Assembly: GCA_028867025.1 (NCBI GenBank)
Contig: JAGWHC010000002.1
Location: 66,561 to 130,560, forward strand
DNA length: 64,000 nucleotides
From: Microcaldota archaeon
GTDB lineage: Archaea; Micrarchaeota; Micrarchaeia; Micrarchaeales; CABMGC01
Direction of reading: 5' to 3'
The position numbers and the translations under genes are program-made. Of this stretch, positions 33,339 to 41,519 are shown piece by piece. The notes beneath the pieces are model-generated. The model worked only from the letters and a program-made list of their open reading frames with translations, made no database searches and was not told where the DNA came from. Within the stretch, counting starts at the first letter, position 1. Every line of letters starts with the position of its first letter.

Positions 33339-34271
33339 TCAGCCGGGTGTCGTGTATACCATATTGCACTCTCTGCTGAGGCAGGTGCAGCTGACGTTCG
33401 CACTGACGTAATACTGTGCGCACACTACGCCGTTGCTGCTCGTGTAGTAGCTGTTGTATGCCTGCTCGTAGGCGCTCAGGTAGTTGGTGTTTATGCAGGT
33501 TTGCTGGCTCGCTGCGTTGTTGAAGCATTGGGAAGTGTGCACCACTGTGCAGTTGCTGGCTGCTGCGCACGCAAAGGTGTAGGAGTCTGCATGCGAGTAG
33601 ATTTTGGTTACCGCGGTGACGTTTGCGGGCAATATCGCACTGCTGAAGGCCGAGTTTCCGGAGCCAGTTGTGTTGTACACTGATATGAGCGTGCCGTTGG
33701 TGTCCTTCAGAACCGCGTGCGCGGTATAGTTGGCGAGGGGCGAGGTGTATGCCAGCAGCCACACGTCTCCTTCTGTTGCGTTGACCTGGTACCTGGCAGA
33801 AGCGTTTACGTTGCCATACCCGAATCTCGATATGAAGTATATTATGTTGGGCACGTGCTTTGAGGCCCACGCGATGGCAACAGGCGCGGAGCCGAGCCTG
33901 AACGCTGAGTTGGGCGAGAAGACGTATATCTTGCAGTTCGAGGTGTACGTGTTCTGCGGGGTGGAGACGAACCTGAACTGTGGATAGTCATAGGTGTTTA
34001 TGAAGTACGACGGACACGGCGAGGTCGCGTTCTCCGTGACGGACGCCACTATGTGCCAGCTGCCGGCGTAGGTCGAGGGAGTGGCGTTGGTTATATTTAC
34101 GATCGCATTTGGATACGCCGCCTGCAGGTCTGATACTATGAGCGTCTCTGCGTGCTGTTCGGTGAGCTGCTGGCCGCTGCTTGATGAAAAGAGCGTGTAC
34201 GCATAGTAGACCGACAGGATCGCCGCTACCACTACTATCGCAAAAATCAGGACCGTCGCAAGCAGGTTCAT
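33339..34271 (-). CDS. Exported cysteine-rich hypothetical protein
   Basis: The 310-residue protein has an N-terminal membrane helix (about 4-27) that may be a signal anchor or pilin-like segment. An extracytoplasmic domain with many sequons follows. About ten cysteines are concentrated in the last 90 residues (FACAAASNCTVVHTSQCFN, VSCTCLSRECN). The pattern suggests a disulfide-stabilised surface protein, a possible client of the VKOR/DUF929 system. No family was recognised. Confidence 0.75.
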   Translation of the reverse strand: MNLLATVLIFAIVVVAAILSVYYAYTLFSSSSGQQLTEQHAETLIVSDLQAAYPNAIVNITNATPSTYAGSWHIVASVTENATSPCPSYFINTYDYPQFRFVSTPQNTYTSNCKIYVFSPNSAFRLGSAPVAIAWASKHVPNIIYFISRFGYGNVNASARYQVNATEGDVWLLAYTSPLANYTAHAVLKDTNGTLISVYNTTGSGNSAFSSAILPANVTAVTKIYSHADSYTFACAAASNCTVVHTSQCFNNAASQQTCINTNYLSAYEQAYNSYYTSSNGVVCAQYYVSANVSCTCLSRECNMVYTTPG

Positions 34272-34306
34272 AATTTAAGCTGGAACCAGAATCTATTAAA
34301 TGTTTG

Positions 34307-34537
34307 CTAGCTGCCGCCCTCATGTTCCATATCCCTGAGGACGCTATAGAGTTGGGTCATCTGTTTCCTGCGATTGACAATCATATTGAATATTACAAAC
34401 TCGGTGCGAGATAGCTCTTGGCCCTCTGCTATCTTTTGAAGGATCGGAACAACCATCCCTGAAGTATTTCCAACCAACTGCGGGCTTATATTTTCTTTTG
34501 CTTTGCGGTCCAGAGTCACCCAACCCAAAGCTGCCAT
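34307..34537 (-). CDS. Small helical hypothetical protein
   Basis: The 76-residue protein is helical, with a Met-rich end (NMIVNRRKQMTQLYSVLRDMEHEGGS). A TATA-like GATTATACGC near 34575-34584 precedes the ATG by about 40 bases. It lies between the exported Cys-rich protein and thiI on the same strand. Nothing else is recognised. Confidence 0.5.
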   Translation of the reverse strand: MAALGWVTLDRKAKENISPQLVGNTSGMVVPILQKIAEGQELSRTEFVIFNMIVNRRKQMTQLYSVLRDMEHEGGS

Positions 34538-34609
34538 CTTATGCAGTGTTTCCCTAGCTGACTCCCGCGGCGTATAATCATCTGCGTTTCTCTGGCGCAG
34601 GAAAAGTAT

Positions 34610-35767
34610 TTAAGTGCTGGCGACGCTTGATGCTTTCAGGCTTCTGCCAGCTATTCTATTGATTCCTATATCTTTCAACATCTTCTTCATTTCCACTGTT
34701 TTTGTGCTTGTTTTCGGGTTCTTGGCATTTATGGAGCAGACGTCTTGGTAGGGCTTAATGGAATCTTCATACGTTCCGATCGTCTTCGCCAGAGTAATTA
34801 TCTCCTCCTTGTCCAGACCGATAAGCGGACGGAGTATCGGCATGTTCACTCCCTGTTCCTCTGCTGCCAGATTGCTAGAGGTCTGCGACGCCACCTGCCC
34901 AAGGCTCTCTCCGGTCACGATCAGCCTAGCGCCTTCTTTCTCAGCGACCTTCTCCGCGAGCCTGAGCATGAACGCCTTCAGAAGTATCAGCTCGTACCTG
35001 CCGAACTTGGCTGAGTTGGCCTGGAAGATGTAGGACGGCACGAAATAGGACTTGCTGTGTAGGTAAAAGCTTGATAGCGTACCTATGATTCCAGAGACCT
35101 TGCCCTTCTCAGCATACGCGTTATCCCTAAACGCATGTACGTGGAGATAGACGGGCTCAAGGCCGCGCTTCATCGCGTACCAGGCAGCCACAGGCGAGTC
35201 TATCCCTCCGGAAATCAGGATGACGGCTTTGCCCGAACTTCCTACGGGGAGCCCGCGCGCCCCCCTTTCTCTGTCAAGGGTAAGGAATGCTGCGTCCTTT
35301 GTTATGCTTATATCGAGCTCCTTCTCGTAGCCCTTTGTCTTTGGCTCGATGCCGAGTTTTGCAGCTGTTTTCTTTATGGAGTTTACGACGTCAACTGAGG
35401 TGAAGGGCAGCTGCTTGTATGACCTATGCGAGTCTATCCTTACGCTTTCCGGTCTTGGTTTTCTTGAGAGCAGCTTCTTCGCTGCTGCGTCTATGCTCTC
35501 AATCTCCGGCTTGGAAACGAGCGAGAGCTCGAAGGCGCTTACTCCGAAAACCTTCTTGAGTCTCGTTGCTATGGCAGTCATGTCGGAATTCTTCTCAGGC
35601 CTGAGGATCAGCCTATCGAAATACCATTTGAGCTCGAAACTCTCCCCAGAGAGTTGCTCCCGTATGTTCTTATCCAGCAGCCTGATGTACTCGTTCCTGT
35701 TCCTCCCCTTGAGCCACAGCTCGCCGAAGTGTACAACAACCAGCTCCTCGCCTGGCTTGAACTCCAT
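34610..35767 (-). CDS. thiI: tRNA 4-thiouridine synthetase ThiI
   Basis: The protein (385 aa) has an N-terminal ferredoxin-like region, a THUMP domain (about 55-160) and a PP-loop ATP pyrophosphatase domain with ILISGGIDSPVAAWYAMKRG at about 180. ThiI adenylates U8 of tRNA for thiolation. There is no C-terminal rhodanese domain, as usual for archaeal ThiI. A Cys in YQDVCSINAKNPKTSTK is a candidate for sulfur transfer or binding. L24e lies 10 bases upstream on the same strand. Confidence 0.94.
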   Translation of the reverse strand: MEFKPGEELVVVHFGELWLKGRNRNEYIRLLDKNIREQLSGESFELKWYFDRLILRPEKNSDMTAIATRLKKVFGVSAFELSLVSKPEIESIDAAAKKLLSRKPRPESVRIDSHRSYKQLPFTSVDVVNSIKKTAAKLGIEPKTKGYEKELDISITKDAAFLTLDRERGARGLPVGSSGKAVILISGGIDSPVAAWYAMKRGLEPVYLHVHAFRDNAYAEKGKVSGIIGTLSSFYLHSKSYFVPSYIFQANSAKFGRYELILLKAFMLRLAEKVAEKEGARLIVTGESLGQVASQTSSNLAAEEQGVNMPILRPLIGLDKEEIITLAKTIGTYEDSIKPYQDVCSINAKNPKTSTKTVEMKKMLKDIGINRIAGRSLKASSVAST

Positions 35768-35777
35768 AAATAGAAAG

Positions 35778-35954
35778 CTACTTCCTTGCAGGCTTGGTTA
35801 GCCCCTTTATCTCCTTTGCGCGCTGCTTCTTTCCCTGCACAGCGTCGAAGTTGTAGCAGCGGTCGGAGCAGTAGTACTTTATCGCGCCTGTCTTCCTGAC
35901 GTACATGACGCCCGTCCCCTTCTCTATTTCCCTTGTGCAGTACGAGCACTTCAT
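35778..35954 (-). CDS. rpl24e: Ribosomal protein eL24
   Basis: This 58-residue frame (ATG 35954, stop 35778-35780) encodes a zinc-binding ribosomal protein. [19 protein letters not shown] provides CxxC and [10 protein letters not shown] provides the second CxxxC, then a basic tail. The order L7Ae-S28e-L24e is conserved in archaea, and the gene fits exactly between S28e and thiI. Confidence 0.95.
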   Translation of the reverse strand: MKCSYCTREIEKGTGVMYVRKTGAIKYYCSDRCYNFDAVQGKKQRAKEIKGLTKPARK

Positions 35955-35958
35955 GTGA

Positions 35959-36189
35959 TCACTTCACGTTGATGGGCTTGTCCTCCCTGCTCGTGTCTCC
36001 GAGCCTGATCATGTCGCCGATCTTCGCCCTGCCGCTTATGTTCCTGCGTATGACGCGGCCCTTGTCCTTGCCCTCCAGTATCTTGCACATTACCTGTATT
36101 ATCGAGCCGAACATGCCTGTCTTGCGAGGCTGTATCTCGACTATCTCCGCCAAGTAACCGTCATACTGCTTGGGCTGCTCTTCCGCCAT
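35959..36189 (-). CDS. rps28e: Ribosomal protein eS28
   Basis: The 76-residue protein has the OB-fold of S28e: [52 protein letters not shown]. It is four bases upstream of L24e and downstream of L7Ae, forming the usual archaeal operon. Confidence 0.95.
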   Translation of the reverse strand: MAEEQPKQYDGYLAEIVEIQPRKTGMFGSIIQVMCKILEGKDKGRVIRRNISGRAKIGDMIRLGDTSREDKPINVK

Positions 36190-36204
36190 GTTAACATCAA
36201 GTCA

Positions 36205-36735
36205 TTATTGTGCCGATGCCGCGTCGGGTTTCGGCGCCTCTGGTTTTGGCGCTTCAGGCTGCGCGGGCGCTTGCTGTGGTTTTGGAGTTTCTTTCTTTCG
36301 AGGAGCCTTTTCCTTCTTTGGAGCCTCCGGCGCTTTTGCCTCCATCTTAGGAGCCTCCTGCTTTGCAGCTCCCATCTTGCCGGACGCCCAGTTCGCCACC
36401 TCCTTCATCTGCGATTGGCCCTCTCCTGCTTTCTCTATTGCTGCTGCCGCGCACTGCACGCCGAGCCCGGCTGCCTTGCCAAGATCAAGCTTCGCAGGCA
36501 CGAAGACGTAGGGTATGCGCTTCTGCTCGCAGATCGTGGGTATGTGCATCACCACTTCCTCAGGTTCAACGTCTCCGGCTATGACCACAAGCGAAGCGAC
36601 GCCCCGCTCGACAGCCTTCGTCACCTCGTTGACGCCCTTCTTGACAGATCCGCTCTGCTTCGCCAGGCGAAGCGCTTCGAGCGTTTTGTCAGCTATGTCC
36701 TTTGGTACCTCGAATTTCACGTATGCTTTTGCCAT
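36205..36735 (-). CDS. rpl7ae: Ribosomal protein L7Ae with Ala/Pro/Lys-rich tail
   Basis: Residues 1-120 form the L7Ae/L30e RNA-binding domain ([55 protein letters not shown]). It binds kink-turns in 23S rRNA, box C/D and H/ACA sRNAs and RNase P RNA. An extra tail of about 55 residues (about 122-176) is low-complexity Ala/Pro/Lys/Glu and is absent from most L7Ae proteins. A GAGGTG ribosome-binding site is at 36741-36746. The leader contains a kink-turn-like hairpin (36758-36807). Confidence 0.95.
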   Translation of the reverse strand: MAKAYVKFEVPKDIADKTLEALRLAKQSGSVKKGVNEVTKAVERGVASLVVIAGDVEPEEVVMHIPTICEQKRIPYVFVPAKLDLGKAAGLGVQCAAAAIEKAGEGQSQMKEVANWASGKMGAAKQEAPKMEAKAPEAPKKEKAPRKKETPKPQQAPAQPEAPKPEAPKPDAASAQ

Positions 36736-36757
36736 ATAGACACCTCATTTCATTGGT

Positions 36758-36807
36758 GCAACATAATAAGTCAACCGAGAACGATTACTCTCAGTATCAT
36801 TTGTTGC
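36758..36807 (-). promoter_or_regulatory. Kink-turn-like hairpin in the L7Ae mRNA leader
   Basis: On the minus strand a stem A-C-U-G-A-G-A/U-C-U-C-G-G-U (36795-36789 with 36780-36774, one G-U pair) sits above U-U, A-G and G-A pairs formed by 36796-36798 with 36773-36771, preceded by a three-base bulge AAU (36801-36799). This is the box C/D-type kink-turn core. An outer six-pair stem, GCAACA/UGUUGC (36807-36802 with 36763-36758), closes it, with seven unpaired bases on the 3' side. L7Ae is the protein that binds kink-turns, so autoregulation is likely. A TATA-like box at 36826-36838 puts the 5' end near the hairpin. Confidence 0.65.
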
Positions 36808-36863
36808 AATAGTATATGCCGGAAAGGGTTTTTAACCCTATCCTAAGACCGTAGAGCTTTAGG

Positions 36864-37685
36864 TTATTTCCTCTTTACAGTCTTTGCGGCATCGAGCAGT
36901 TCCAACTGCTTCTTGAGACTTGGCTGCGCCCACTCAAGCAGGAAAACAGCAAAATTGTCTCCCTCTTCGGCGGCCTTCTGCACAACATCAGGATTGACTA
37001 TTGTAAGCGGTTTGCCGCGCTCGAATGCGATCCCCAAGTCAAACCTGCTTCCCTTGCTGCCGGGATCATAGACCAAGTATATCATATCAGCGTCTGCTAT
37101 TGCCTGGCCGTTCTGCCCGCATATGCCCCAGCCACGAGAGTCGACCTGATCTGTATTTTGAGGAGGAGAGTGGACTTCTACACCGCGTATCCTTAGGCCC
37201 ATGCTCAACCCGTCTACATATGCCCGGGTCGCATCGTTGGCTCCTCTGACGGAGCAGCAGATATACGCTTTATACGCCTCTGTGCCTTTCTTGTAATTTG
37301 TATTTTCACCATACAGCCCGACGGGCGAGGCTCCCTTGAAATTGTCGAGCATCACATTCTGGAATGATTTCCCATCCGTCTCCTGCAGGTCGCCTATGGG
37401 GACAATTTTTTTACCCGCGCTGACTGTCACTCCCAGATAGAATAAGGTATCGCCATCGTTGAGATCAAGCAGTATGTGGACCTCGTCTGCGCGCCTGACT
37501 TTGTCTCTGAATGCAGTATTGTTCGCAAGATTTTGCTCTGCACCAAAAAAGTAACGCAACACTGATACTCCTGCTTTCTCTTTCTCCAATGCCTGTTCGT
37601 GAACTCGGACTGCATTTAGCTGCTCTTCTGTTAGGTTTTTGGGGAGAATCAGGGCTACTTCCTTTTGCCTTTCTGCGGTCTTCAT
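36864..37685 (-). CDS. Duplicated NDT-like nucleotide-binding protein
   Basis: The 273-residue protein appears to contain two copies of the nucleoside 2-deoxyribosyltransferase-like Rossmann fold. The C-terminal copy reads AYICCSVRGANDATRAYVDG, then IADADMIYLVYDPGSKGSRFDLGIAFERGKPLTIV. The N-terminal copy ends RADEVHILLDLNDGDTLFYLGVTVSAGKKIVPI, aligning segment by segment. The catalytic Glu expected in the S-x-G-x-x-E-L-G motif is Asp in the second copy and Tyr in the first, so classical transferase activity is doubtful. A promoter with TTTAAAAA precedes ATG 37685. It could sense or cleave nucleotides, but that is inference. Confidence 0.65.
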   Translation of the reverse strand: MKTAERQKEVALILPKNLTEEQLNAVRVHEQALEKEKAGVSVLRYFFGAEQNLANNTAFRDKVRRADEVHILLDLNDGDTLFYLGVTVSAGKKIVPIGDLQETDGKSFQNVMLDNFKGASPVGLYGENTNYKKGTEAYKAYICCSVRGANDATRAYVDGLSMGLRIRGVEVHSPPQNTDQVDSRGWGICGQNGQAIADADMIYLVYDPGSKGSRFDLGIAFERGKPLTIVNPDVVQKAAEEGDNFAVFLLEWAQPSLKKQLELLDAAKTVKRK

Positions 37686-37747
37686 ATTGGATCGTCCGTA
37701 AATCGGTTCGGTTGTTTTTAAAGATATCTAGCGTTTTGTAAGGAACG

Positions 37748-39940
37748 TTAGTCCATGTACTCCTGAGGCTTGGGAGGCTCCTCCTTCTGGCCCTTCCTCT
37801 TCCTTATCTCGCGCACGACCTCGGCCTGAAGCTCCGCAGGCATCTTCTCATAGCCTGCGTACTCGAAGTACCAGATCGCCCTGCCTGCGGTTGCGCCCCT
37901 TATCTCGTTAGAGAATCCCTTTATGACCTCGGCCACTGGCATCTTCGCGATTATCGTGACAGCCTCTCCTGACTGCTGCACCTCCTGCACCTGCCCCCTC
38001 CTGCTCTGCAGCAGCGAGATCACAGGTGACATGTATTCCTGAGGAACGTTGACAGTGAACATCTGCTTCGGCTCAAGCAGCTCCACTCCTGCGAGAAGCA
38101 TGCCCGCCCAGATCGGCCTCCTCATCGCCGGCATTATCTGCGCCGGTCCCCTATGCACAGGATCCTCGTGTATCGTCGCGTCTGTGATTATAACCTTGAC
38201 GCCGTAGCACTTCTCCTTCGCGAGTGGACCCTCGCGCACTGCCTCCTCGAATCCGTCTATCAGCAGCTCCTCTACCTCGTTCATGTACTGAACGCCGTGC
38301 GTGTCGTCGATCAGCACGCTGACGTTTGAGATGTCCCATATGCCTCTCGCCTCTTCCCTCGGCATGCCAGCAGCGACGAGGTCCTCAAGGTATTGCTTGC
38401 TTTTTGGCTGGCCCTCTCTTATCGTGCCGCCCTCTATAAGGTCTATGACCCCTTTCTCCAGCGGCATGACCGTCACCTCAAACTTCGAGTGCCTGTTTGG
38501 AGTCTTGCCCTCCACGTCCTTGACTCCTTTCTCTATCGTCTCCTTGTAGACAACGATAGGCTCGCTTGTTGTTATCGGTATCTTGAACTCATCGCGTATC
38601 TTCGTCTCGACTATCTCAAGATGGAGCTCGCCATTGCCGCTCACCAGGTGCTCTCCGGTTTCCTGATTGAGGCTCACTACTATGCCAGGATCAGTCTTCG
38701 AGAGTTCGCGCAGCGCCTCGATAAGTTTGAGCGTGTCCTTTGATTCCTTGACCTCTATCGACTTCGTGACGACTGGCTTCGCATAGTGCGTGATCTGCTC
38801 AAACGGGATTATGTTGCCCTCACTGAGCGTGTCGCCTATCTGCAAATCTTTTATGCCGACTATCGCGGATATGTTGCCGGCCTTGACCTCGTCTATCTGC
38901 ACCCTGTCAGGTCCCATGTAGAGGCCCACCTGCTGTATCTTCTCCGTTCCCGGCCTACCAGAGACGTAGACCTCGGTGCCCTTCTTGACCGTACCTGAGA
39001 AGACTCTTCCTATCGCAACCTCTCCTCCGTGCGGGTCGTAGCTTATCCCGAATATGACAACGTTTGCCTTTGCCTTCGGATCTACTGCAAGCATCGCCTT
39101 TCCGTCCTCGCTCTGCATATCTCCGTGCCACAGGTGAGGAATCCTGTACGCCTGGGCCTGAGCGGGGTTTGGCAGGTGCTCAATCATCATCGTGAGCGTC
39201 GCCTCGTCTATCGGCGCGACCTCCTGCAGTTTCGCTATGTCGTTCTTCTCGGTTAGCTCGTATATCTGCTTGAACGTGACCTTGTACTTCTCCATTATCC
39301 TCTTCGAGATGGCCCACTTCTCTACAGCCGAGCCGATGCAGACGCTTCCGTCATCGACGCTCACCCTCCACTTGCCCGCGAACTCCTCCGGCGCGAAGCC
39401 GTCTATGAGCTTGTTCACGTCGTTTATCAGCTTCAGCAGTCGGTCGAACGTCTGCTGCTGCGTGAGCTTGAGCTCTGTGAGCAGCCTGTCGACCTTGTTG
39501 ATGAAAAGCACCGGCTTTGCCTTCTCCTTGAGCGCCTGCCTTACAACTGTCTCGGTCTGAGGCATTATGCCCTCGACGGGATCCACGACGACGACCACGC
39601 CGTCGACGGCCCGCATCGCCCTGGTTACATGAAAGCCGAAGTCCACGTGGCCCGGGGTGTCTATGAGGTTGATTATGTAATCGTGATTCTTGTAGTTGAA
39701 CGCGAGTGATATGTCTGCTGATTTTATGGTCATCTTCCTGTCCCGCTCTATCGCCTCGTAGTTCGTCCAGAGCGCCTCGCCGGCTACGGTCTTCGATATT
39801 ATGCCGGCCTTTGCGAGCAGCGAGTCTGTGAGCGTGGTCTTGCCGTGGTGCACGTGGGCAACGATCGCGACGTTGCGTATGTGCTGCACGTCGCTCATTA
39901 TCTTTGCGACTTCCTCCGCTACGAACTCCTTCCTAACCAT
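37748..39940 (-). CDS. fusA: Translation elongation factor EF-2
   Basis: The 730-residue GTPase drives translocation. It has G1 AHVHHGKTTL (28-37), the switch region ERDRKMTIKSADISL, DTPGHVDF, NKVDRL, and the diphthamide loop PVHRGPAQIMPAMRR, in which the His is the modified residue. Two features are unusual. The Asp of AHxDHGKT is His31 here, and the ERGITI motif reads DRKMTI. Downstream domains II-V are normal in length. The order L30e-S12-S7-EF-2 matches the archaeal str cluster; EF-1A is not here. Confidence 0.96.
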   Translation of the reverse strand: MVRKEFVAEEVAKIMSDVQHIRNVAIVAHVHHGKTTLTDSLLAKAGIISKTVAGEALWTNYEAIERDRKMTIKSADISLAFNYKNHDYIINLIDTPGHVDFGFHVTRAMRAVDGVVVVVDPVEGIMPQTETVVRQALKEKAKPVLFINKVDRLLTELKLTQQQTFDRLLKLINDVNKLIDGFAPEEFAGKWRVSVDDGSVCIGSAVEKWAISKRIMEKYKVTFKQIYELTEKNDIAKLQEVAPIDEATLTMMIEHLPNPAQAQAYRIPHLWHGDMQSEDGKAMLAVDPKAKANVVIFGISYDPHGGEVAIGRVFSGTVKKGTEVYVSGRPGTEKIQQVGLYMGPDRVQIDEVKAGNISAIVGIKDLQIGDTLSEGNIIPFEQITHYAKPVVTKSIEVKESKDTLKLIEALRELSKTDPGIVVSLNQETGEHLVSGNGELHLEIVETKIRDEFKIPITTSEPIVVYKETIEKGVKDVEGKTPNRHSKFEVTVMPLEKGVIDLIEGGTIREGQPKSKQYLEDLVAAGMPREEARGIWDISNVSVLIDDTHGVQYMNEVEELLIDGFEEAVREGPLAKEKCYGVKVIITDATIHEDPVHRGPAQIMPAMRRPIWAGMLLAGVELLEPKQMFTVNVPQEYMSPVISLLQSRRGQVQEVQQSGEAVTIIAKMPVAEVIKGFSNEIRGATAGRAIWYFEYAGYEKMPAELQAEVVREIRKRKGQKEEPPKPQEYMD

Positions 39941-39944
39941 GGAA

Positions 39945-40709
39945 CTACCTTGCGCTCCTGGCTATTCTCTCAAGCTCTACCTTTTTCTTTATCGCGTAGC
40001 TGTTCGGGTCCTTGTTCGCAGCGAGGACAAGCTCGTCTGCGAGCGCATCAGCAAGCGACTTCTTGCTCTTGAAAGCGCCGATCAGCGACGCGAGCGCCAT
40101 GTTCCTGAGCGCGACGTCGAGCCTCCTGGCGGCGCTTATGCCTACTGCCACGTTGTAGTTTATTCCTCCGTACCTTATCCTTGTCGTGTCCTCTATCGGG
40201 GCAGTGTTTTCAAGCGCGTTGACCAGCACCTGCGCGGGGTTCTTGCCGGCCTTCTTGCTTATCGCCTCGAACGCGTCCTCGACTATGTGCATTACCTTTA
40301 CCTTCTTTCCCTGCAGCGCGCCTTTGGTGCGTATCACCTTCCCCCCGATCTTCTGGCCGGTGCCGCCTCTCATCAGCTTGTTCATGAGCCTTTCTATTAT
40401 GTTCACGTGCGTTACGTAGTAAACTCTGTTCTTGCGCCTGCCGAATGTGTTCGGGAACGCTTTTGGAACCAGGATTATGTAGTTGGCCAGGCTGGGGTCG
40501 TTGACGGTGACTTCCTTCAGGCTGTACTTTCCGAAAAGGAGAGACTCTGAGAATGCTATGTTCTCCTTCTTCGTGACCCTCCTCGTTGCTGTCCTCTTCA
40601 CCGCGGGCTGTGCCTGCTCGGTGATTTTGGCGGCAGGCTCTGCGGGCTTAGCAGCCTCAGCTGAACTTGCGTTTGCTTCCTCGCGAGGTGCGTTGTTGTC
40701 TTCGGGCAA
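39945..40709 (-). CDS. rps7: Ribosomal protein uS7 with acidic N-terminal extension
   Basis: Residues about 55-254 form S7: LLFGKYSLKEVTVNDPSLANYIILVPKAFP, VNALENTAPIEDTTRIRYGGINYNVAVGISAARRLDVALRNM and the C-terminal helix. It binds the 16S rRNA 3' major domain. An extra Ala/Glu/Pro-rich extension of about 50 residues precedes it. The start is TTG 40709, preceded by a GAGGTAG ribosome-binding sequence that overlaps the S12 stop. Confidence 0.95.
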   Translation of the reverse strand: MPEDNNAPREEANASSAEAAKPAEPAAKITEQAQPAVKRTATRRVTKKENIAFSESLLFGKYSLKEVTVNDPSLANYIILVPKAFPNTFGRRKNRVYYVTHVNIIERLMNKLMRGGTGQKIGGKVIRTKGALQGKKVKVMHIVEDAFEAISKKAGKNPAQVLVNALENTAPIEDTTRIRYGGINYNVAVGISAARRLDVALRNMALASLIGAFKSKKSLADALADELVLAANKDPNSYAIKKKVELERIARSAR

Positions 40710-40713
40710 ATCA

Positions 40714-41142
40714 CTACCTCTTGGGCTTCTCCACCTTGCCCTTCACTACCTGGAAAAGATCTGCGCCGTTGACTCCTATGACCCTGTACTTCAGGCCTGG
40801 TATGCAGCCCATCTGGCCTCGCTGCGATCCTCCCAGTCCTTGAATCATTACCTCGTCGTGCTCCTCTATGAAGTTAACCGCGCCGTCGAAGGGGACATAC
40901 GCGCCGACGACCTTGCCGTTCTTTATCAGCTGCACTCGCACGCACTTTATAAGGCCGGAATGGGGCTGCTTCTGCTGGAGCACGAACTTCTGCAGCACAA
41001 GCGCTCTCGCCATAGGAACGGTGCCTACCGCGTCGTACTTCTGCTTGAGCTTGAAGTACTTCCTCTTCCATGACTTCTTCAGCATCCTGTCCTTCTTCCT
41101 GCTCTTGTTGAGCTTCAAACCCGCGAATTCTCCGTTTGCCAT
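40714..41142 (-). CDS. rps12: Ribosomal protein uS12
   Basis: This decoding-site protein of 142 residues contains the conserved QPHSGLIKCVRVQLIKNGKVVGAYVPFDGAVNFIEEHDEVMIQGLGG block. I start it at ATG 41142 (MANGEFAGLKL); the longer GTG start at 41154 would overlap the L30e stop. It belongs to the L30e-S12-S7-EF-2 operon. Confidence 0.96.
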   Translation of the reverse strand: MANGEFAGLKLNKSRKKDRMLKKSWKRKYFKLKQKYDAVGTVPMARALVLQKFVLQQKQPHSGLIKCVRVQLIKNGKVVGAYVPFDGAVNFIEEHDEVMIQGLGGSQRGQMGCIPGLKYRVIGVNGADLFQVVKGKVEKPKR

Positions 41143-41143
41143 A

Positions 41144-41452
41144 TCAATATTCACCGTTGAGTATCTTTGAGTTGCCCGGTTCTATTACAGCAAGGCTGTT
41201 TATAGAGTAGGGCTTGCCGCATACAGTGCCAAGCTCCATGGAGCTGCCCTTGAACCTGACCACCTTCACGCCAGCCACGTTGCACAGGTGCATTATGTCG
41301 TTTATCGAGTTTACCTCTCCCTTGCTCGTTACTACGACAAGCTTCGCCTTGCTACCGCTCACAGCCTTTTCGGTCTCCTTTGTGCCGAGGGCAACGCTTC
41401 CAGTGTCCACAGCCAGTCTCAGGTCGTTGTTTAAATCTGCCAAGCTAACCAT
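41144..41452 (-). CDS. rpl30e: Ribosomal protein eL30
   Basis: This 102-residue member of the L7Ae/L30e fold reads SKAKLVVVTSKGEVNSINDIMHLCNVAGVKVVRFKGSSMELGTVCGKPYSINSLAVIEPGNSKIL. It is the first gene of the str-like cluster. ATG 41452 is chosen; a TTG at 41470 is the alternative. A TATA box (TTTAAATAC, 41504-41513) precedes it. NusA, often next to it in archaea, is absent. Confidence 0.93.
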   Translation of the reverse strand: MVSLADLNNDLRLAVDTGSVALGTKETEKAVSGSKAKLVVVTSKGEVNSINDIMHLCNVAGVKVVRFKGSSMELGTVCGKPYSINSLAVIEPGNSKILNGEY

Positions 41453-41519
41453 CAAAAAAGCGTCTTTCAAAAAGAAAACCGCCGTATAGAGATATCGGTA
41501 AAAGTATTTAAAGGTTGAT

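Noticed and set aside
35608-35949. Minus-strand frame over L24e and the thiI start
   Set aside because: The L24e frame with its CxxC pairs and the thiI start account for this region.
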